From NCBI RefSeq assembly GCF_019431455.1, contig NZ_JAHYSR010000028.1, forward strand, positions 1 to 39,314: a stretch of DNA of 39,314 bases, in the 5' to 3' direction. The translations under genes and the position numbers were made by a program. The notes below the pieces were generated by a model. It saw only the letters and a list, made by a program, of their open reading frames with translations, was not told the DNA's origin and ran no database searches. The stretch is from Paracoccus bogoriensis. Its GTDB lineage: Bacteria; Pseudomonadota; Alphaproteobacteria; Rhodobacterales; Rhodobacteraceae. Positions 1 through 7,914 of the stretch are shown here, in pieces. The stretch's first letter is position 1. Each line of letters begins with the position of its first letter.

Positions 1-73
1 CTTCGGCATCGACGCCGTGCAGCTGGAAAACAGGCTTGGCCAGATCGATCCCGAGTGTGGTAATCCTGTCCAT
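1..73 (-). mobile_element. IS110-family transposase, N-terminal fragment cut by the window edge
   Basis: The minus strand reads from an ATG at 71-73 into MDRITTLGIDLAKPVFQLHG and on to the window edge. This is the typical start of IS110/IS1111 transposases, whose first conserved acidic residue lies in the GIDLAK motif of the RuvC-like DEDD domain. Only about 24 residues are inside the window, so it cannot be told whether the gene is intact. It opens toward the window edge, away from glyS, and forms part of an IS-rich junction. Family assignment is by recognition of the N-terminal motif only. Confidence 0.75.
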
Positions 74-154
74 GGATGGCTCCCCTTGCTGGTGATGTTC
101 ACAGCACCCAACAGGGCACATTGCGATGCCGGAAGCGGGAGCCATCCACGCCAT

Positions 155-176
155 CAATGGCGTTCCAATGGCTCAC
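155..176. repeat. 22-bp direct repeat, copy 1
   Basis: This is identical to 253-274. Each copy itself holds a sub-repeat CCAATGG or TCAATGG spaced 11 bp apart (CAATGGCGTTC then CAATGGC). The two copies are 98 bp apart in the same orientation and flank the leucine-zipper part of the IS3 OrfA remnant. Confidence 0.85.
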
Positions 177-252
177 CCTTCTTCAGGATCTCGTTGGCCT
201 GGCGTAGCTCGCAGACCTCGCGCTCCAGATCGTTCGCCATTGTCACTCGGAC

Positions 253-274
253 CAATGGCGTTCCAATGGCTCAC
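253..274. repeat. 22-bp direct repeat, copy 2
   Basis: Identical to 155-176. It interrupts the OrfA reading frame directly after the EKDR codons. Origin unknown: it may be a small inserted repeat or a rearrangement footprint. No further copy was noticed in the window. Confidence 0.85.
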
Positions 275-317
275 TCCGATCTTTCTCGGCACTTGTCAGC
301 CCAGCCCGCTGAGCATC

Positions 318-486
318 AGAAAACTCCGCGCCAAGCGCGCTTGCCAACCAGAAACCGACAAATATCAATCCAAAGGGCTCTCGTTGTGATCGCGGGAACT
401 TCCGGAGGGCAGGCTGCAGGCAGTCACCGCATTTCGCAAGGTGCCTGGCGATCCGCATGTCCGGACCGGCAGGGCAGGGGCTTTCA
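318..486. other. Non-coding stretch between IS debris and glyS
   Basis: No gene, RNA or clear terminator is recognised. Open frames exist on both strands but do not resemble known proteins and run into the IS relic. No T-tract hairpin is seen downstream of the glyS stop. Confidence 0.5.
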
Positions 487-2556
487 TTACCCCTCGATCC
501 GGGTGAAGTCCGCAATCTGGCGGCCCGCCTCGCGGATGCGCGACAGCAGGTTCAGGCGGTTGCGGCGCAGGATCTGGTTGTCGCTGTTGACCTGGACAGC
601 CTCGAAGAAGGCGTCGATGGGCGCGCGCAGCGCGGCGATGGCGGTCATGGCGGCGGGGTAGTCCTCGGCCTCCATCGCGGCGCGGATCGCGGGGTCGGCG
701 TGGTCCAGCGCTACGAAAAGGGCGCGTTCTGCATCGGTTTCGGCGAATTTCGGGTCGGCGCCGAGGCTGTATTCGACGCCGTCCTGCGCCTCGGCCTGGG
801 CCAGGATGTTGCCGGCGCGTTTGAGACCCTGGGTCAGGTTCTTGCCGTCATCCGTCGCCAGCATCGCGTTCAGCGCCGTGGCGCGGGCCACCACGCGCAC
901 GAGGTCGTCATTGCCCTCCTGAGCCAGCACCGCGTCGATGATGTCATGCCGGATGCCCTGCTCGCGCAGATGGACCTTGAGCCGGTCGTGGAGGAAGGCC
1001 AGCAGGTCATCGCCTGCATCCTCGACCTGATGGCCGCGGCTGCCGCGTTTGAATATTCCGGTCAACGAAGCGCGCACCTTGCCCGACAACACCAGCCGGA
1101 TCACCCCCAAGGCCGCGCGGCGCAGCGCGTAGGGATCCTTGGACCCGGTGGGCTTCTCGTCGATCGCCCAGAACCCGGTCAGCGTGTCGATCTTGTCGGC
1201 CAACGCCACGGCGACCGAGACCGGGGCGGTCGGCACCGCGTCCGAGGGGCCAAGCGGCTTGTAATGGTCGCGCACCGCGTCGGCGACGGCGGCAGGCTCG
1301 CCGGCCTCCAGCGCGTAGTAGCGGCCCATCGTGCCCTGAAGCTCGGGGAACTCGCCCACCATGGAGGAGCGCAGGTCCAGTTTCGCCAGACGCGCGGCGC
1401 GTTCGGCTTGGGTCGCGTCCGCGCCGACCAGGGGTGCGATCTCGCGGGCCAGCGCCGCGATGCGGGCCACGCGGTCGGCCTGGCTGCCCAGCTTGTTGTG
1501 GAATGTGACCGCGCCCAGGCCCTCGGCCCAGGCGGTCATGCCCGCTTTCGCCTCGCGCAGGTCGTTTTCCCAGAAGAAGGCCGCGTCCGAGAGGCGGGCA
1601 GCCAGCACGCGCTGGTTGCCAGACAGGATCGTGGCGCCATCGTCGGGCGTCTCGATATTGGCAACGGTGACGAAGCCCTCGATCCGGCCAGTGGCGGGGT
1701 TCAGGGCCGAGAAGAACTTCTGGTGTTCCTTCATCGAGGTTTGCAGAACCTCAGGGGGGAGGGACAGGAAGCGATCCTCGATCACGCCCATCAGGGGCAC
1801 GGGCCATTCGACAAGACCCGCCACCTCGGCCAGCAGGGACTCGTCCGGCACAATCTGCCAGCCGCGGGCAAAGGCCAGGGTCTCGGCTTGGGACCGGATG
1901 TGGTCGGCGCGTTCCTCGGCGTCCAGCATCACCTTGGCGCGGCGCAGTTTCGCGGCATAGTCGTCAAAGTCCGTCACCGCGAAGCTGTCGGGCGCCATGA
2001 AGCGATGCCCGCGCGTCATGTTGCCCGAAACGAGGCCGTCCACCTCCAGCGGCACGACCGATGCGCCGGACTCGTCGGTCAGGATGCACAGGATCGAATG
2101 AAGCGGGCGAACCCACCGCAGGCTGCCCGACCCCCACCGCATGGATTTGGGCCAGGGAAAATTGCGGATCGTGGCCTCCAGCACCTCGGCCACGATCTGG
2201 GCGGCGGGGCGGCCGGGCCTGGTGATGGTGGCGAACCAGACCTGGCCCTTCTTGTCGTCGCGCGCCTCCAGCTGGTCGCGCGTGAGGCCGGTCGAACGCA
2301 GGAAGCCTTCCAGCGCGGCTTCGGGTGCGTCGATGCGGGGGCCCTTGCGTTCCTCGCGCGTGGTGGGGCTGGCGGCGGTCAGGCCCTCGACGGACAGTGC
2401 GAGGCGGCGGGGCGTCGAGAAGGCGCCGGCGCTGGCATAGGTCAGCCCGGCCTCGACCAGGCCGTCGGTGATCAGGCGCTTGAGATCCTCGCGGGCGCGG
2501 GCCTGCATCCGGGCGGGGATCTCTTCCGAGAAAAGCTCGATCAGAAGGTCGGGCAT
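487..2556 (-). CDS. glyS: Glycyl-tRNA synthetase beta subunit
   Basis: Encodes the 689-residue beta subunit of the bacterial alpha2beta2 glycyl-tRNA synthetase, which charges tRNA-Gly with glycine in the cytoplasm. The start is the ATG at 2554-2556, giving [18 protein letters not shown], the highly conserved GlyS N terminus; the open frame extends further upstream but without family similarity. Residues such as TPRRLAL near position 50 and SMRWGSGSLRWVRPLHSI are family hallmarks, as is the DKIDTLTGFWAI segment. The total length matches the usual 690 or so residues. The start overlaps the stop of the upstream gene by one base (TGATG), indicating translational coupling. It is the last gene of the glyQ–DUF6446–glyS operon. 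Confidence 0.97.
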   Translation of the reverse strand: MPDLLIELFSEEIPARMQARAREDLKRLITDGLVEAGLTYASAGAFSTPRRLALSVEGLTAASPTTREERKGPRIDAPEAALEGFLRSTGLTRDQLEARDDKKGQVWFATITRPGRPAAQIVAEVLEATIRNFPWPKSMRWGSGSLRWVRPLHSILCILTDESGASVVPLEVDGLVSGNMTRGHRFMAPDSFAVTDFDDYAAKLRRAKVMLDAEERADHIRSQAETLAFARGWQIVPDESLLAEVAGLVEWPVPLMGVIEDRFLSLPPEVLQTSMKEHQKFFSALNPATGRIEGFVTVANIETPDDGATILSGNQRVLAARLSDAAFFWENDLREAKAGMTAWAEGLGAVTFHNKLGSQADRVARIAALAREIAPLVGADATQAERAARLAKLDLRSSMVGEFPELQGTMGRYYALEAGEPAAVADAVRDHYKPLGPSDAVPTAPVSVAVALADKIDTLTGFWAIDEKPTGSKDPYALRRAALGVIRLVLSGKVRASLTGIFKRGSRGHQVEDAGDDLLAFLHDRLKVHLREQGIRHDIIDAVLAQEGNDDLVRVVARATALNAMLATDDGKNLTQGLKRAGNILAQAEAQDGVEYSLGADPKFAETDAERALFVALDHADPAIRAAMEAEDYPAAMTAIAALRAPIDAFFEAVQVNSDNQILRRNRLNLLSRIREAGRQIADFTRIEG

Positions 2557-3032
2557 CAGTCCATCACTCCGCGTTCCGGGTTCTTTTCGTTGTATTCGTG
2601 CCAGCCAAAGACGCGTCCGTCGGGATAGGTCACAAGGATGCGGTCCACATCCGTCCGCACCTCGGATTGGGCCAGCCATGCGGTGGCAGCACCCGATTGC
2701 AGGTCCGCGCCGATTTGCTGGGCGTCATAGCAGGAAAACCAGCGCGGCCCGTTCAGCGGCTGCGAGTTCGGGGCCGGGATCATGCCCTCGGGCAGCGTTT
2801 CGGCGCGGCCGCAGATGCGCCAGCGGATGGGCGAGCTGTCGGCATTGATGCCCTCGAAGTCGGTCAGCGCCAGGGGGACGGGGCCGGAAGTGGTCTCGAC
2901 GGTGATCCTGGCCTCGGGGCTGGACGGGTCGATGCGGTCGAAGAAGGCGTATTCCTGGGTGTACCAGACGCCCGCGCCCGCAGCGATGCCGCCCCCCAAC
3001 AGGGTGACGATGGCAATCTTTCCCCAGTTCAT
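2556..3032 (-). CDS. Small membrane-anchored protein, DUF6446-like, between glyQ and glyS
   Basis: A 158-residue protein. Residues 5-25 form a hydrophobic, glycine-rich segment ([17 protein letters not shown]) that is a membrane anchor or uncleaved signal. The rest is predicted to be outside the cytoplasm and contains two cysteines (CGR and FSCYD). The protein resembles the DUF6446 family, found in this same position in Rhodobacteraceae; that family name is from memory and no function is known to me. It overlaps glyQ by 4 nt (ATGA) and glyS by 1 nt, so it is translated as part of the operon. No catalytic motif was recognised. Confidence 0.85.
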   Translation of the reverse strand: MNWGKIAIVTLLGGGIAAGAGVWYTQEYAFFDRIDPSSPEARITVETTSGPVPLALTDFEGINADSSPIRWRICGRAETLPEGMIPAPNSQPLNGPRWFSCYDAQQIGADLQSGAATAWLAQSEVRTDVDRILVTYPDGRVFGWHEYNEKNPERGVMD

Positions 3033-3952
3033 GTCCGCGCCCCTGCCGCGTCGGTCGTCAGGAACAGATCGGCGCAGCCCTTGGCCAGCGCGCGGACCCG
3101 CCCGATATAGGCCTGCCGCTCGGTCACGCTGATGACGCCGCGGGCATCCAGCAGGTTGAAGATATGGCTGGCCTTGATCGCCTGGTCATAGGCGGGATGA
3201 GCCATCGGGATACGGCGCCCGGCGCTGTCCGTTTCTGCGGCCTCAAGGATGCGGGCGCATTCGGCCTCGGCATCCTTGAAGTGCTGGAACAGCATCTCGG
3301 TATCGGCCTGATCGAAGTTCCAGCGGCTGTATTCCTGTTCGGTCTGGCGGAAGATGTCGCCATAGCTCAGCGGGATCGGCGCGTCGGGATCGTTGAAGGG
3401 CATGTCCATGACATGCTCGACCCCCAGCACATACATCGCCAGCCGTTCCAGGCCATAGGTCAGCTCTCCGCTGACGGGTTTGCAGTCATGGCCGCCGACC
3501 TGCTGGAAATAGGTGAACTGGCTGACCTCCATCCCGTCGCACCAGACCTCCCAGCCCAGGCCCCATGCGCCGAGCGTGGGGCTCTCCCAGTCATCCTCGA
3601 CGAAGCGCATGTCGTGGATCATCGGGTCCAGCCCGATCGCGCGCAGGCTGCCCAGATACAAGTCCTGCAGATCGGGGGGCGAGGGTTTGATGATGACCTG
3701 ATATTGGTAGTAATGCTGCAACCGGTTCGGGTTCTCGCCATAGCGGCCATCAGTCGGGCGGCGCGAGGGCTGGACATAGGCCGCGGCCCAGGGGCGGCTG
3801 CCAAGCGCGCGCAACGTGGTGGCCGGATGGAAGGTGCCCGCGCCGACCTCCATGTCATAGGGTTGCAGCACGGCGCAACCCTGCTGCGCCCAATAGTCTT
3901 GCAGGCGCAGGATGACCTCCTGAAAGCTGCGGGGACGGTTGGGGCTGGTCAT
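3029..3952 (-). CDS. glyQ: Glycyl-tRNA synthetase alpha subunit
   Basis: A 307-residue class II catalytic alpha subunit of glycyl-tRNA synthetase, partner of GlyS. The start is the ATG at 3950-3952, giving [21 protein letters not shown], preceded by an AAGGA ribosome site. An upstream extension of the frame has no family similarity. Conserved blocks include [23 protein letters not shown] (class II motif region) near residue 25 and the [20 protein letters not shown] stretch. [19 protein letters not shown] and GLERLAMY complete the active site. The length is normal. It is the first gene of the operon, with a promoter-like sequence at 3990-4018. Confidence 0.97.
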   Translation of the reverse strand: MTSPNRPRSFQEVILRLQDYWAQQGCAVLQPYDMEVGAGTFHPATTLRALGSRPWAAAYVQPSRRPTDGRYGENPNRLQHYYQYQVIIKPSPPDLQDLYLGSLRAIGLDPMIHDMRFVEDDWESPTLGAWGLGWEVWCDGMEVSQFTYFQQVGGHDCKPVSGELTYGLERLAMYVLGVEHVMDMPFNDPDAPIPLSYGDIFRQTEQEYSRWNFDQADTEMLFQHFKDAEAECARILEAAETDSAGRRIPMAHPAYDQAIKASHIFNLLDARGVISVTERQAYIGRVRALAKGCADLFLTTDAAGART

Positions 3953-3989
3953 GGGGGCGTCCTTTTGGGTAGATCGAGCCTGCCCGCGC

Positions 3990-4018
3990 CTTCTAGGCTT
4001 CGGGCGGGGCAGGGTCAA
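3990..4018 (-). promoter_or_regulatory. Likely sigma-70 promoter of the glyQ operon
   Basis: On the minus strand, TTGACC (4013-4018) and TAGAAG (3990-3995) are separated by exactly 17 bp, 38 bp before the glyQ start. The match is good for the -35 and moderate for the -10. Not tested experimentally. Confidence 0.5.
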
Positions 4019-4071
4019 TAAAGGCTGGCAGGCCAACGCGCCGCGGCCGAAAACAGATGGGGGGCAGGGCC

Positions 4072-5424
4072 ATGCGGGGCTTGGGTGTGATCGTTCTGGC
4101 GGGGATGCTGCCGATGCAGGCCATGGCCGAGGGCGCGGTGATCCGGCTGGAGGCCAAGCGCAGCGAGGCTGCCGCCGCCGAGGCCGCGGCAGGCTGGGCG
4201 GAACGCTTCGACAATGTGGTAACGCTGCCCCTGCCGGGCGGTTGGACCGGGATCGCGCTTGGGCCCATGGACCGGGCCGAGGCCGAGGCGCTGCTGGCCG
4301 ATCTGCGCGCATCGCGCGCGGTGCCGGGCGACGCCTTCGTCAGCCAGCCGCCTGCCAGCATCGTCCTGTCGCCGGTGGGCACGCCGCCCGCCGCCTCTGC
4401 CGAACCTGTCGCAGAGACGGCCGCCGAGCCCGAATCCGCACCGGAACCCGAAGCCGTTGCCGAGGCCGAACCCGAAGTCGCGCCCCAGTCGGCCCTGCCC
4501 GAGGGGCGCTTTCTGCGTCTTGAAGCATTCGAGACCGAAGCCGAGGCCCGCGAGGCTCTGACCCGCTGGCAGGCCGAGTTCGGCGACGCCTGGCTCTGGG
4601 CCTTGCCCGACGGCTGGTTTGCGCTGGCGCTTGGACCGCTGACGCCCGAGGCCGCCGAAGCCTGGGCGCCGGTCCTGAAAACCGCCGAGATTATCCCCTC
4701 GGACGCGGTCGTGACCGGGGCGGACAGCCTCGGCGCGCCGCTGGTCGAGGGAGGCGCCCCGGATCTGCCCGCGCCCGGCGCACCCGAGCCGCTGCCGCCG
4801 CTGGAGGATGTCCAGCGCGCGCTGCGTTGGGCGGGCCATTATACCGGCGCCATTGATGGCAAGGATGGCCCGATGACGCAGGCGGCGATCCGCGCCGAGA
4901 TCGCGACCGCCCGGCGCGCCACCGATCCCGGCACGGCCATGCGCCTTCTGATCGAGGCGCGGGCCGAATGGCGCGACCGCATGGGGCTGGCCGAATTGCG
5001 CGACGAAGCGACGGGCCTGTCAGTCACCGCGCCCCTGTCGGCGCTGGTCTTCGACCGGGCGGAACGCGCCTTGTCGATCTACGGCCCGGCCAACGATTCC
5101 GGCGCGGCGCTGATCCTGTTCAGCCAGAAGGGCGGGCAGCAGGAATTGCTGGACCTTGCGGGGCTTGTGACCGCGCTTGGCTGGGTGCCCAGCCCAGAAC
5201 GCAGGATCCGGCAGGGCCATGTCCATCTGCGCGGCGAGAACGAGGCCCATCGCGGCGAGGCCGAGGGCCGGGTGCGCGATGGCCGGGCCGAGGGCTGGGT
5301 GCTGATCTGGCCCGCCTCGGACCCGGAAACGCAAACCCGGGTCGCGGCCGAACTCTCGGACAGTCTGGACCGCTTTGCCCCCGCTGCGGGCGAGGACGCG
5401 CCAGCGGCGCCGGTCACGCCCTGA
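4072..5424 (+). CDS. Exported SPOR-like / peptidoglycan-binding protein
   Basis: A 450-residue protein starting at the ATG at 4072 ([21 protein letters not shown]), a clear Sec signal peptide with a likely cut after AMA. A GGGGCAGGG ribosome site precedes it. Two similar segments follow, [20 protein letters not shown]… and [21 protein letters not shown]…; each ends in a GGW/DGW-x6-ALGP motif, like duplicated SPOR-type folds. They are joined by a Pro/Glu/Ala-rich linker (about residues 105-140). Next comes a peptidoglycan-binding-type segment ([29 protein letters not shown]), then an unassigned C-terminal domain of about 130 residues. It probably acts in the periplasm at the cell wall. It is transcribed divergently from glyQ and converges on trkH with 4 bp between stops. 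The exact role is not known to me. Confidence 0.8.
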   Translation: MRGLGVIVLAGMLPMQAMAEGAVIRLEAKRSEAAAAEAAAGWAERFDNVVTLPLPGGWTGIALGPMDRAEAEALLADLRASRAVPGDAFVSQPPASIVLSPVGTPPAASAEPVAETAAEPESAPEPEAVAEAEPEVAPQSALPEGRFLRLEAFETEAEAREALTRWQAEFGDAWLWALPDGWFALALGPLTPEAAEAWAPVLKTAEIIPSDAVVTGADSLGAPLVEGGAPDLPAPGAPEPLPPLEDVQRALRWAGHYTGAIDGKDGPMTQAAIRAEIATARRATDPGTAMRLLIEARAEWRDRMGLAELRDEATGLSVTAPLSALVFDRAERALSIYGPANDSGAALILFSQKGGQQELLDLAGLVTALGWVPSPERRIRQGHVHLRGENEAHRGEAEGRVRDGRAEGWVLIWPASDPETQTRVAAELSDSLDRFAPAAGEDAPAAPVTP

Positions 5425-5428
5425 CGCC

Positions 5429-6880
5429 CTATCCGCGCCAGAAGCGGGGCATCAGCAGAACCAGGACCGAGACCAGTTCCAGACGGCCCAGATACATGCC
5501 CGCGATCATCAGGATCTTGGCCGGTTCGGGAAAGGCTGCGACAGATCCGTTGCGCGTGATCTCGGGGCCCCAGACCGGACCGACATTGGCGATCGCCGTC
5601 CAGGCAGCGGTCAGCGCGGTGCGCGGATGCAGGCCGGTCAGCGACAGGCCCACGATCAGCAGGCCGAAAGTCAGCATGAACAGTGTGAAGAAGGCCATGA
5701 CCGAGTTGACGACATCGCGGTCCAGCGGGCGACCCTCGTAGCGCAGCGGATAGACGCGGTGGGGCGAATGCATCCGCCGGATCTGGGCGCGCACGGCCTG
5801 AAGCAGGATCAGGTAGCGGAACACCTTGACCGAGCAGCCCGTCGAGCCTGTGCAGCCCCCGATCAGTCCCACAATGATCAGCAGCGCCAGCGGCAGATGC
5901 CCCCAGGTCAACACATCGGTCGAGGCATAACCCGTCCCGGAAAAGATCGTGATCGTGTTGAAAACGGTTTCGCGCAGCACCTCCTCGACCGGCACGCCCC
6001 GGTGGATATAGGCAAGCCTGTAGATGATGATGATGCCGCAGGCATAGGCGATCCAGCGCAGATAGGCGCGGATCTGGCTGTCGCGCCAGATCGGGTCCAG
6101 ATCGCCGCGCATCGCCTGCACCATGCGGATAAAGGGGATCGAGGCCAGGATCATGAAAACCGAGGCCGCCCATTCCGGACCGCCCAGATGGGCCCCGAAA
6201 CTGGCGTCGTAATTCGAGAACCCCCCGGTCGATGCGGTGGTCAGCGCATGAACCACCGCATCGAATCCCGTCATGCCCAGCGCCACATAGGTCAGCGCGC
6301 AGGCGCCCGTCAGGGCCAGATAGACGATGGTCATCTCTCCGGCGATGGTGCGCGCGCGGGGCAGCACCTTGCCGAGCGTGTCGAAGCCCTCGGACCGGAA
6401 GAACTGCATCCCGCCAACCCGCATGACCGGCAGAAAGACCATCGCCACGACCACGATCCCCAGGCCGCCCATCCATTGCAGCAGCGCGCGCCACAGATGC
6501 GTGCCGCGCGGCAGATCGTCCAGCGCCGGAAAGGCGGTGGTGCCGGTGGTGGTGACGCCCGACATCGCCTCGAAGAAGGCATCGGTGAAGGTGGCGCGCG
6601 GCTCGCCCAGCATGAAGGGCAGGGCGCCGAAGACCGGGATGACCAGCCACAGGCCCGAAGTCAGCAGAAAGGCCTGCTGCAGTTTCAGCGACGTGTAATT
6701 GCCCCGGGTGGCCAAGGTGATCAGCCCGCCCATGACCATCGTGATGATCGCGCATTCCAGAAAGACCTGCCAATGCGGATCGCCTTGCCACAAATCGACC
6801 AGCATGGGCGCCAGCATCGCCGCGCCCAGCACGACGACGATCTTTCCAATCGGGTGGGCCACGGGTCGCAGGTCGATCAT
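5429..6880 (-). CDS. trkH: TrkH-family potassium uptake channel subunit
   Basis: A 483-residue inner-membrane K+ translocating subunit of the Trk/Ktr superfamily. The four pore-loop repeats can be read as AMSGVTTTGTTAF, TTASTGGFSNYDAS, TIFSGTGYASTD and the more divergent ANVGPVWGPEIT. The conserved GGCTGSTGCSVKVFRYL motif lies before the fourth repeat. About ten hydrophobic helices are present. The start chosen is the ATG at 6878-6880 (MIDLRPVAHPIGK); a TTG further upstream (6916) would add 12 residues without similarity. The regulatory NAD-binding partner TrkA is not in the window. It is divergent from the persulfide dioxygenase gene. Confidence 0.93.
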   Translation of the reverse strand: MIDLRPVAHPIGKIVVVLGAAMLAPMLVDLWQGDPHWQVFLECAIITMVMGGLITLATRGNYTSLKLQQAFLLTSGLWLVIPVFGALPFMLGEPRATFTDAFFEAMSGVTTTGTTAFPALDDLPRGTHLWRALLQWMGGLGIVVVAMVFLPVMRVGGMQFFRSEGFDTLGKVLPRARTIAGEMTIVYLALTGACALTYVALGMTGFDAVVHALTTASTGGFSNYDASFGAHLGGPEWAASVFMILASIPFIRMVQAMRGDLDPIWRDSQIRAYLRWIAYACGIIIIYRLAYIHRGVPVEEVLRETVFNTITIFSGTGYASTDVLTWGHLPLALLIIVGLIGGCTGSTGCSVKVFRYLILLQAVRAQIRRMHSPHRVYPLRYEGRPLDRDVVNSVMAFFTLFMLTFGLLIVGLSLTGLHPRTALTAAWTAIANVGPVWGPEITRNGSVAAFPEPAKILMIAGMYLGRLELVSVLVLLMPRFWRG

Positions 6881-6928
6881 GACGAACTGCTTGCCCCCGC
6901 CCGTCACGCGCGTCAAGCAGCGCCGTTA

Positions 6929-6957
6929 TTGCATTCAGTTTTTGGAATGCGTATATC
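6929..6957 (+). promoter_or_regulatory. Likely sigma-70 promoter of the blh–sulP operon
   Basis: TTGCAT (6929-6934) and TATATC (6952-6957) have a 17-bp spacer, 36 bp upstream of the blh-like start codon. The spacer is occupied by the inverted repeat at 6931-6950, so a bound repressor would block RNA polymerase. Confidence 0.6.
6931..6950. promoter_or_regulatory. BigR/SqrR-type operator: GCATTC-N8-GAATGC
   Basis: This is a perfect 6-bp inverted repeat with an 8-bp centre. It contains ATTC-N8-GAAT, the core recognised by the ArsR-family sulfide/persulfide repressors BigR and SqrR in alphaproteobacteria (from memory). Its place between -35 and -10, in front of a BigR-type target gene, supports the assignment. 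No such repressor gene is in the window. Confidence 0.65.
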
Positions 6958-6993
6958 GGGCGGGCAGGATCATGCCAGCCGCAGGAGAGTTCG

Positions 6994-7899
6994 ATGACCA
7001 CGACCGCAAATCCCGGGGCGCTGCCCGCCGTCGATCTTGGCATGCGCCCGGATGTTTCGGCACATTTCGATCCGCAGACGAACACGATCAGCTACATCGT
7101 CAAGGATCCGTCCTCGAATGCTTGCGCCATCGTCGATTCGGTGATGGATCTCGACTATGCCGCAGGCCGGATCACCTACGACCATGCCGATGCCCTGATC
7201 GCCGAGATCGAGACCCGCGGCCTGTCGCTGGAATGGATCATCGAGACCCATGTTCATGCCGACCACCTCTCTGCGGCACCCTATATCCAGCAGAAGCTGG
7301 GCGGCAGGATCGGGATTGGCGCGAATATCCTGATCGTTCAGAACGTGTTCGGAAAGATCTTCAACGAGGGCACCGAGTTCCAGCGAGACGGCAGCCAGTT
7401 CGATCGCCTGTTCGAGGATGGCGACGAATACCATGTCGGTGCGATGCGCTGTTTTGCCCTTCACACGCCCGGCCACACACCGGCCTGCATGACGCATGTG
7501 ATGGGCGATGCGGCCTTCGTGGGTGATACGCTCTTCATGCCTGACGGGGGATCGGCCCGCGCTGATTTTCCCGGCGGCGATGCCGGCGTGCTGTATGACA
7601 GCATCCAGCGCGTCCTGTCGCTGCCCGACGAGACTCGGCTGTTCATGTGCCACGATTACGGCCCGAACGGGCGCGACATCCAGTGGGAGACGACCGTAGC
7701 CGAAGAAAAAGCTCACAACATCCATGTCGGCGCGGGCAGGACGCGCGATGAGTTCATCGCCTTCCGCACCGCACGCGACGCGCAGCTTGACATGCCGCGC
7801 CTGATCATTCCGTCCCTTCAGGTAAACATGCGTGCGGGCGAGATTCCCACCGACGCCGACGGCCGCCCGATGCTGAAAGTGCCGGTAAACAGCCTCTGA
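6994..7899 (+). CDS. blh: Metallo-beta-lactamase-fold persulfide dioxygenase (Blh/ETHE1-like)
   Basis: A 301-residue metallo-beta-lactamase-fold protein. The metal motif THVHADH is at residues 85-91 (H86, H88, D90, H91), followed by HTPGHTPACMTH, GDTLFMPD and CHDYGPNGRD, which provide further metal ligands. The layout matches the Blh/ETHE1 persulfide dioxygenases. These iron enzymes oxidise glutathione persulfide to sulfite during sulfide detoxification. There is no fused rhodanese domain. An AGGAG ribosome site stands 8 nt before the ATG. It is followed after 15 bp by a SulP transporter, in a likely operon under the BigR-type operator. Substrate specificity is inferred from family and context; a glyoxalase II-like activity cannot be excluded. 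Confidence 0.88.
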   Translation: MTTTANPGALPAVDLGMRPDVSAHFDPQTNTISYIVKDPSSNACAIVDSVMDLDYAAGRITYDHADALIAEIETRGLSLEWIIETHVHADHLSAAPYIQQKLGGRIGIGANILIVQNVFGKIFNEGTEFQRDGSQFDRLFEDGDEYHVGAMRCFALHTPGHTPACMTHVMGDAAFVGDTLFMPDGGSARADFPGGDAGVLYDSIQRVLSLPDETRLFMCHDYGPNGRDIQWETTVAEEKAHNIHVGAGRTRDEFIAFRTARDAQLDMPRLIIPSLQVNMRAGEIPTDADGRPMLKVPVNSL

Positions 7900-7914
7900 C
7901 GCGAAAGACCTCTG

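Larger units (their letters stand above)
153..317 (-). mobile_element. IS3-family OrfA remnant, interrupted by a repeat
   Basis: Two pieces of one OrfA can be read on the minus strand. At 276-317 the frame gives DAQRAGLTSAEKDR. At about 177-240, in another frame, it gives MANDLEREVCELRQANEILKK. In intact IS3-family OrfA proteins these pieces are contiguous and form the end of the helix-turn-helix linker and the leucine zipper (…EKDRIKALERE-RELRQANEILKKA…). Here each piece runs into a copy of a 22-bp direct repeat (253-274 and 155-176) that ends the frame. The rest of OrfA and all of OrfB are missing. It is a relic with no coding function. Confidence 0.65.

Noticed and set aside
457..2628. Long plus-strand open frame opposite glyS
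   Set aside because: It is an antisense shadow typical of high-GC DNA; the minus strand encodes an unmistakable GlyS.
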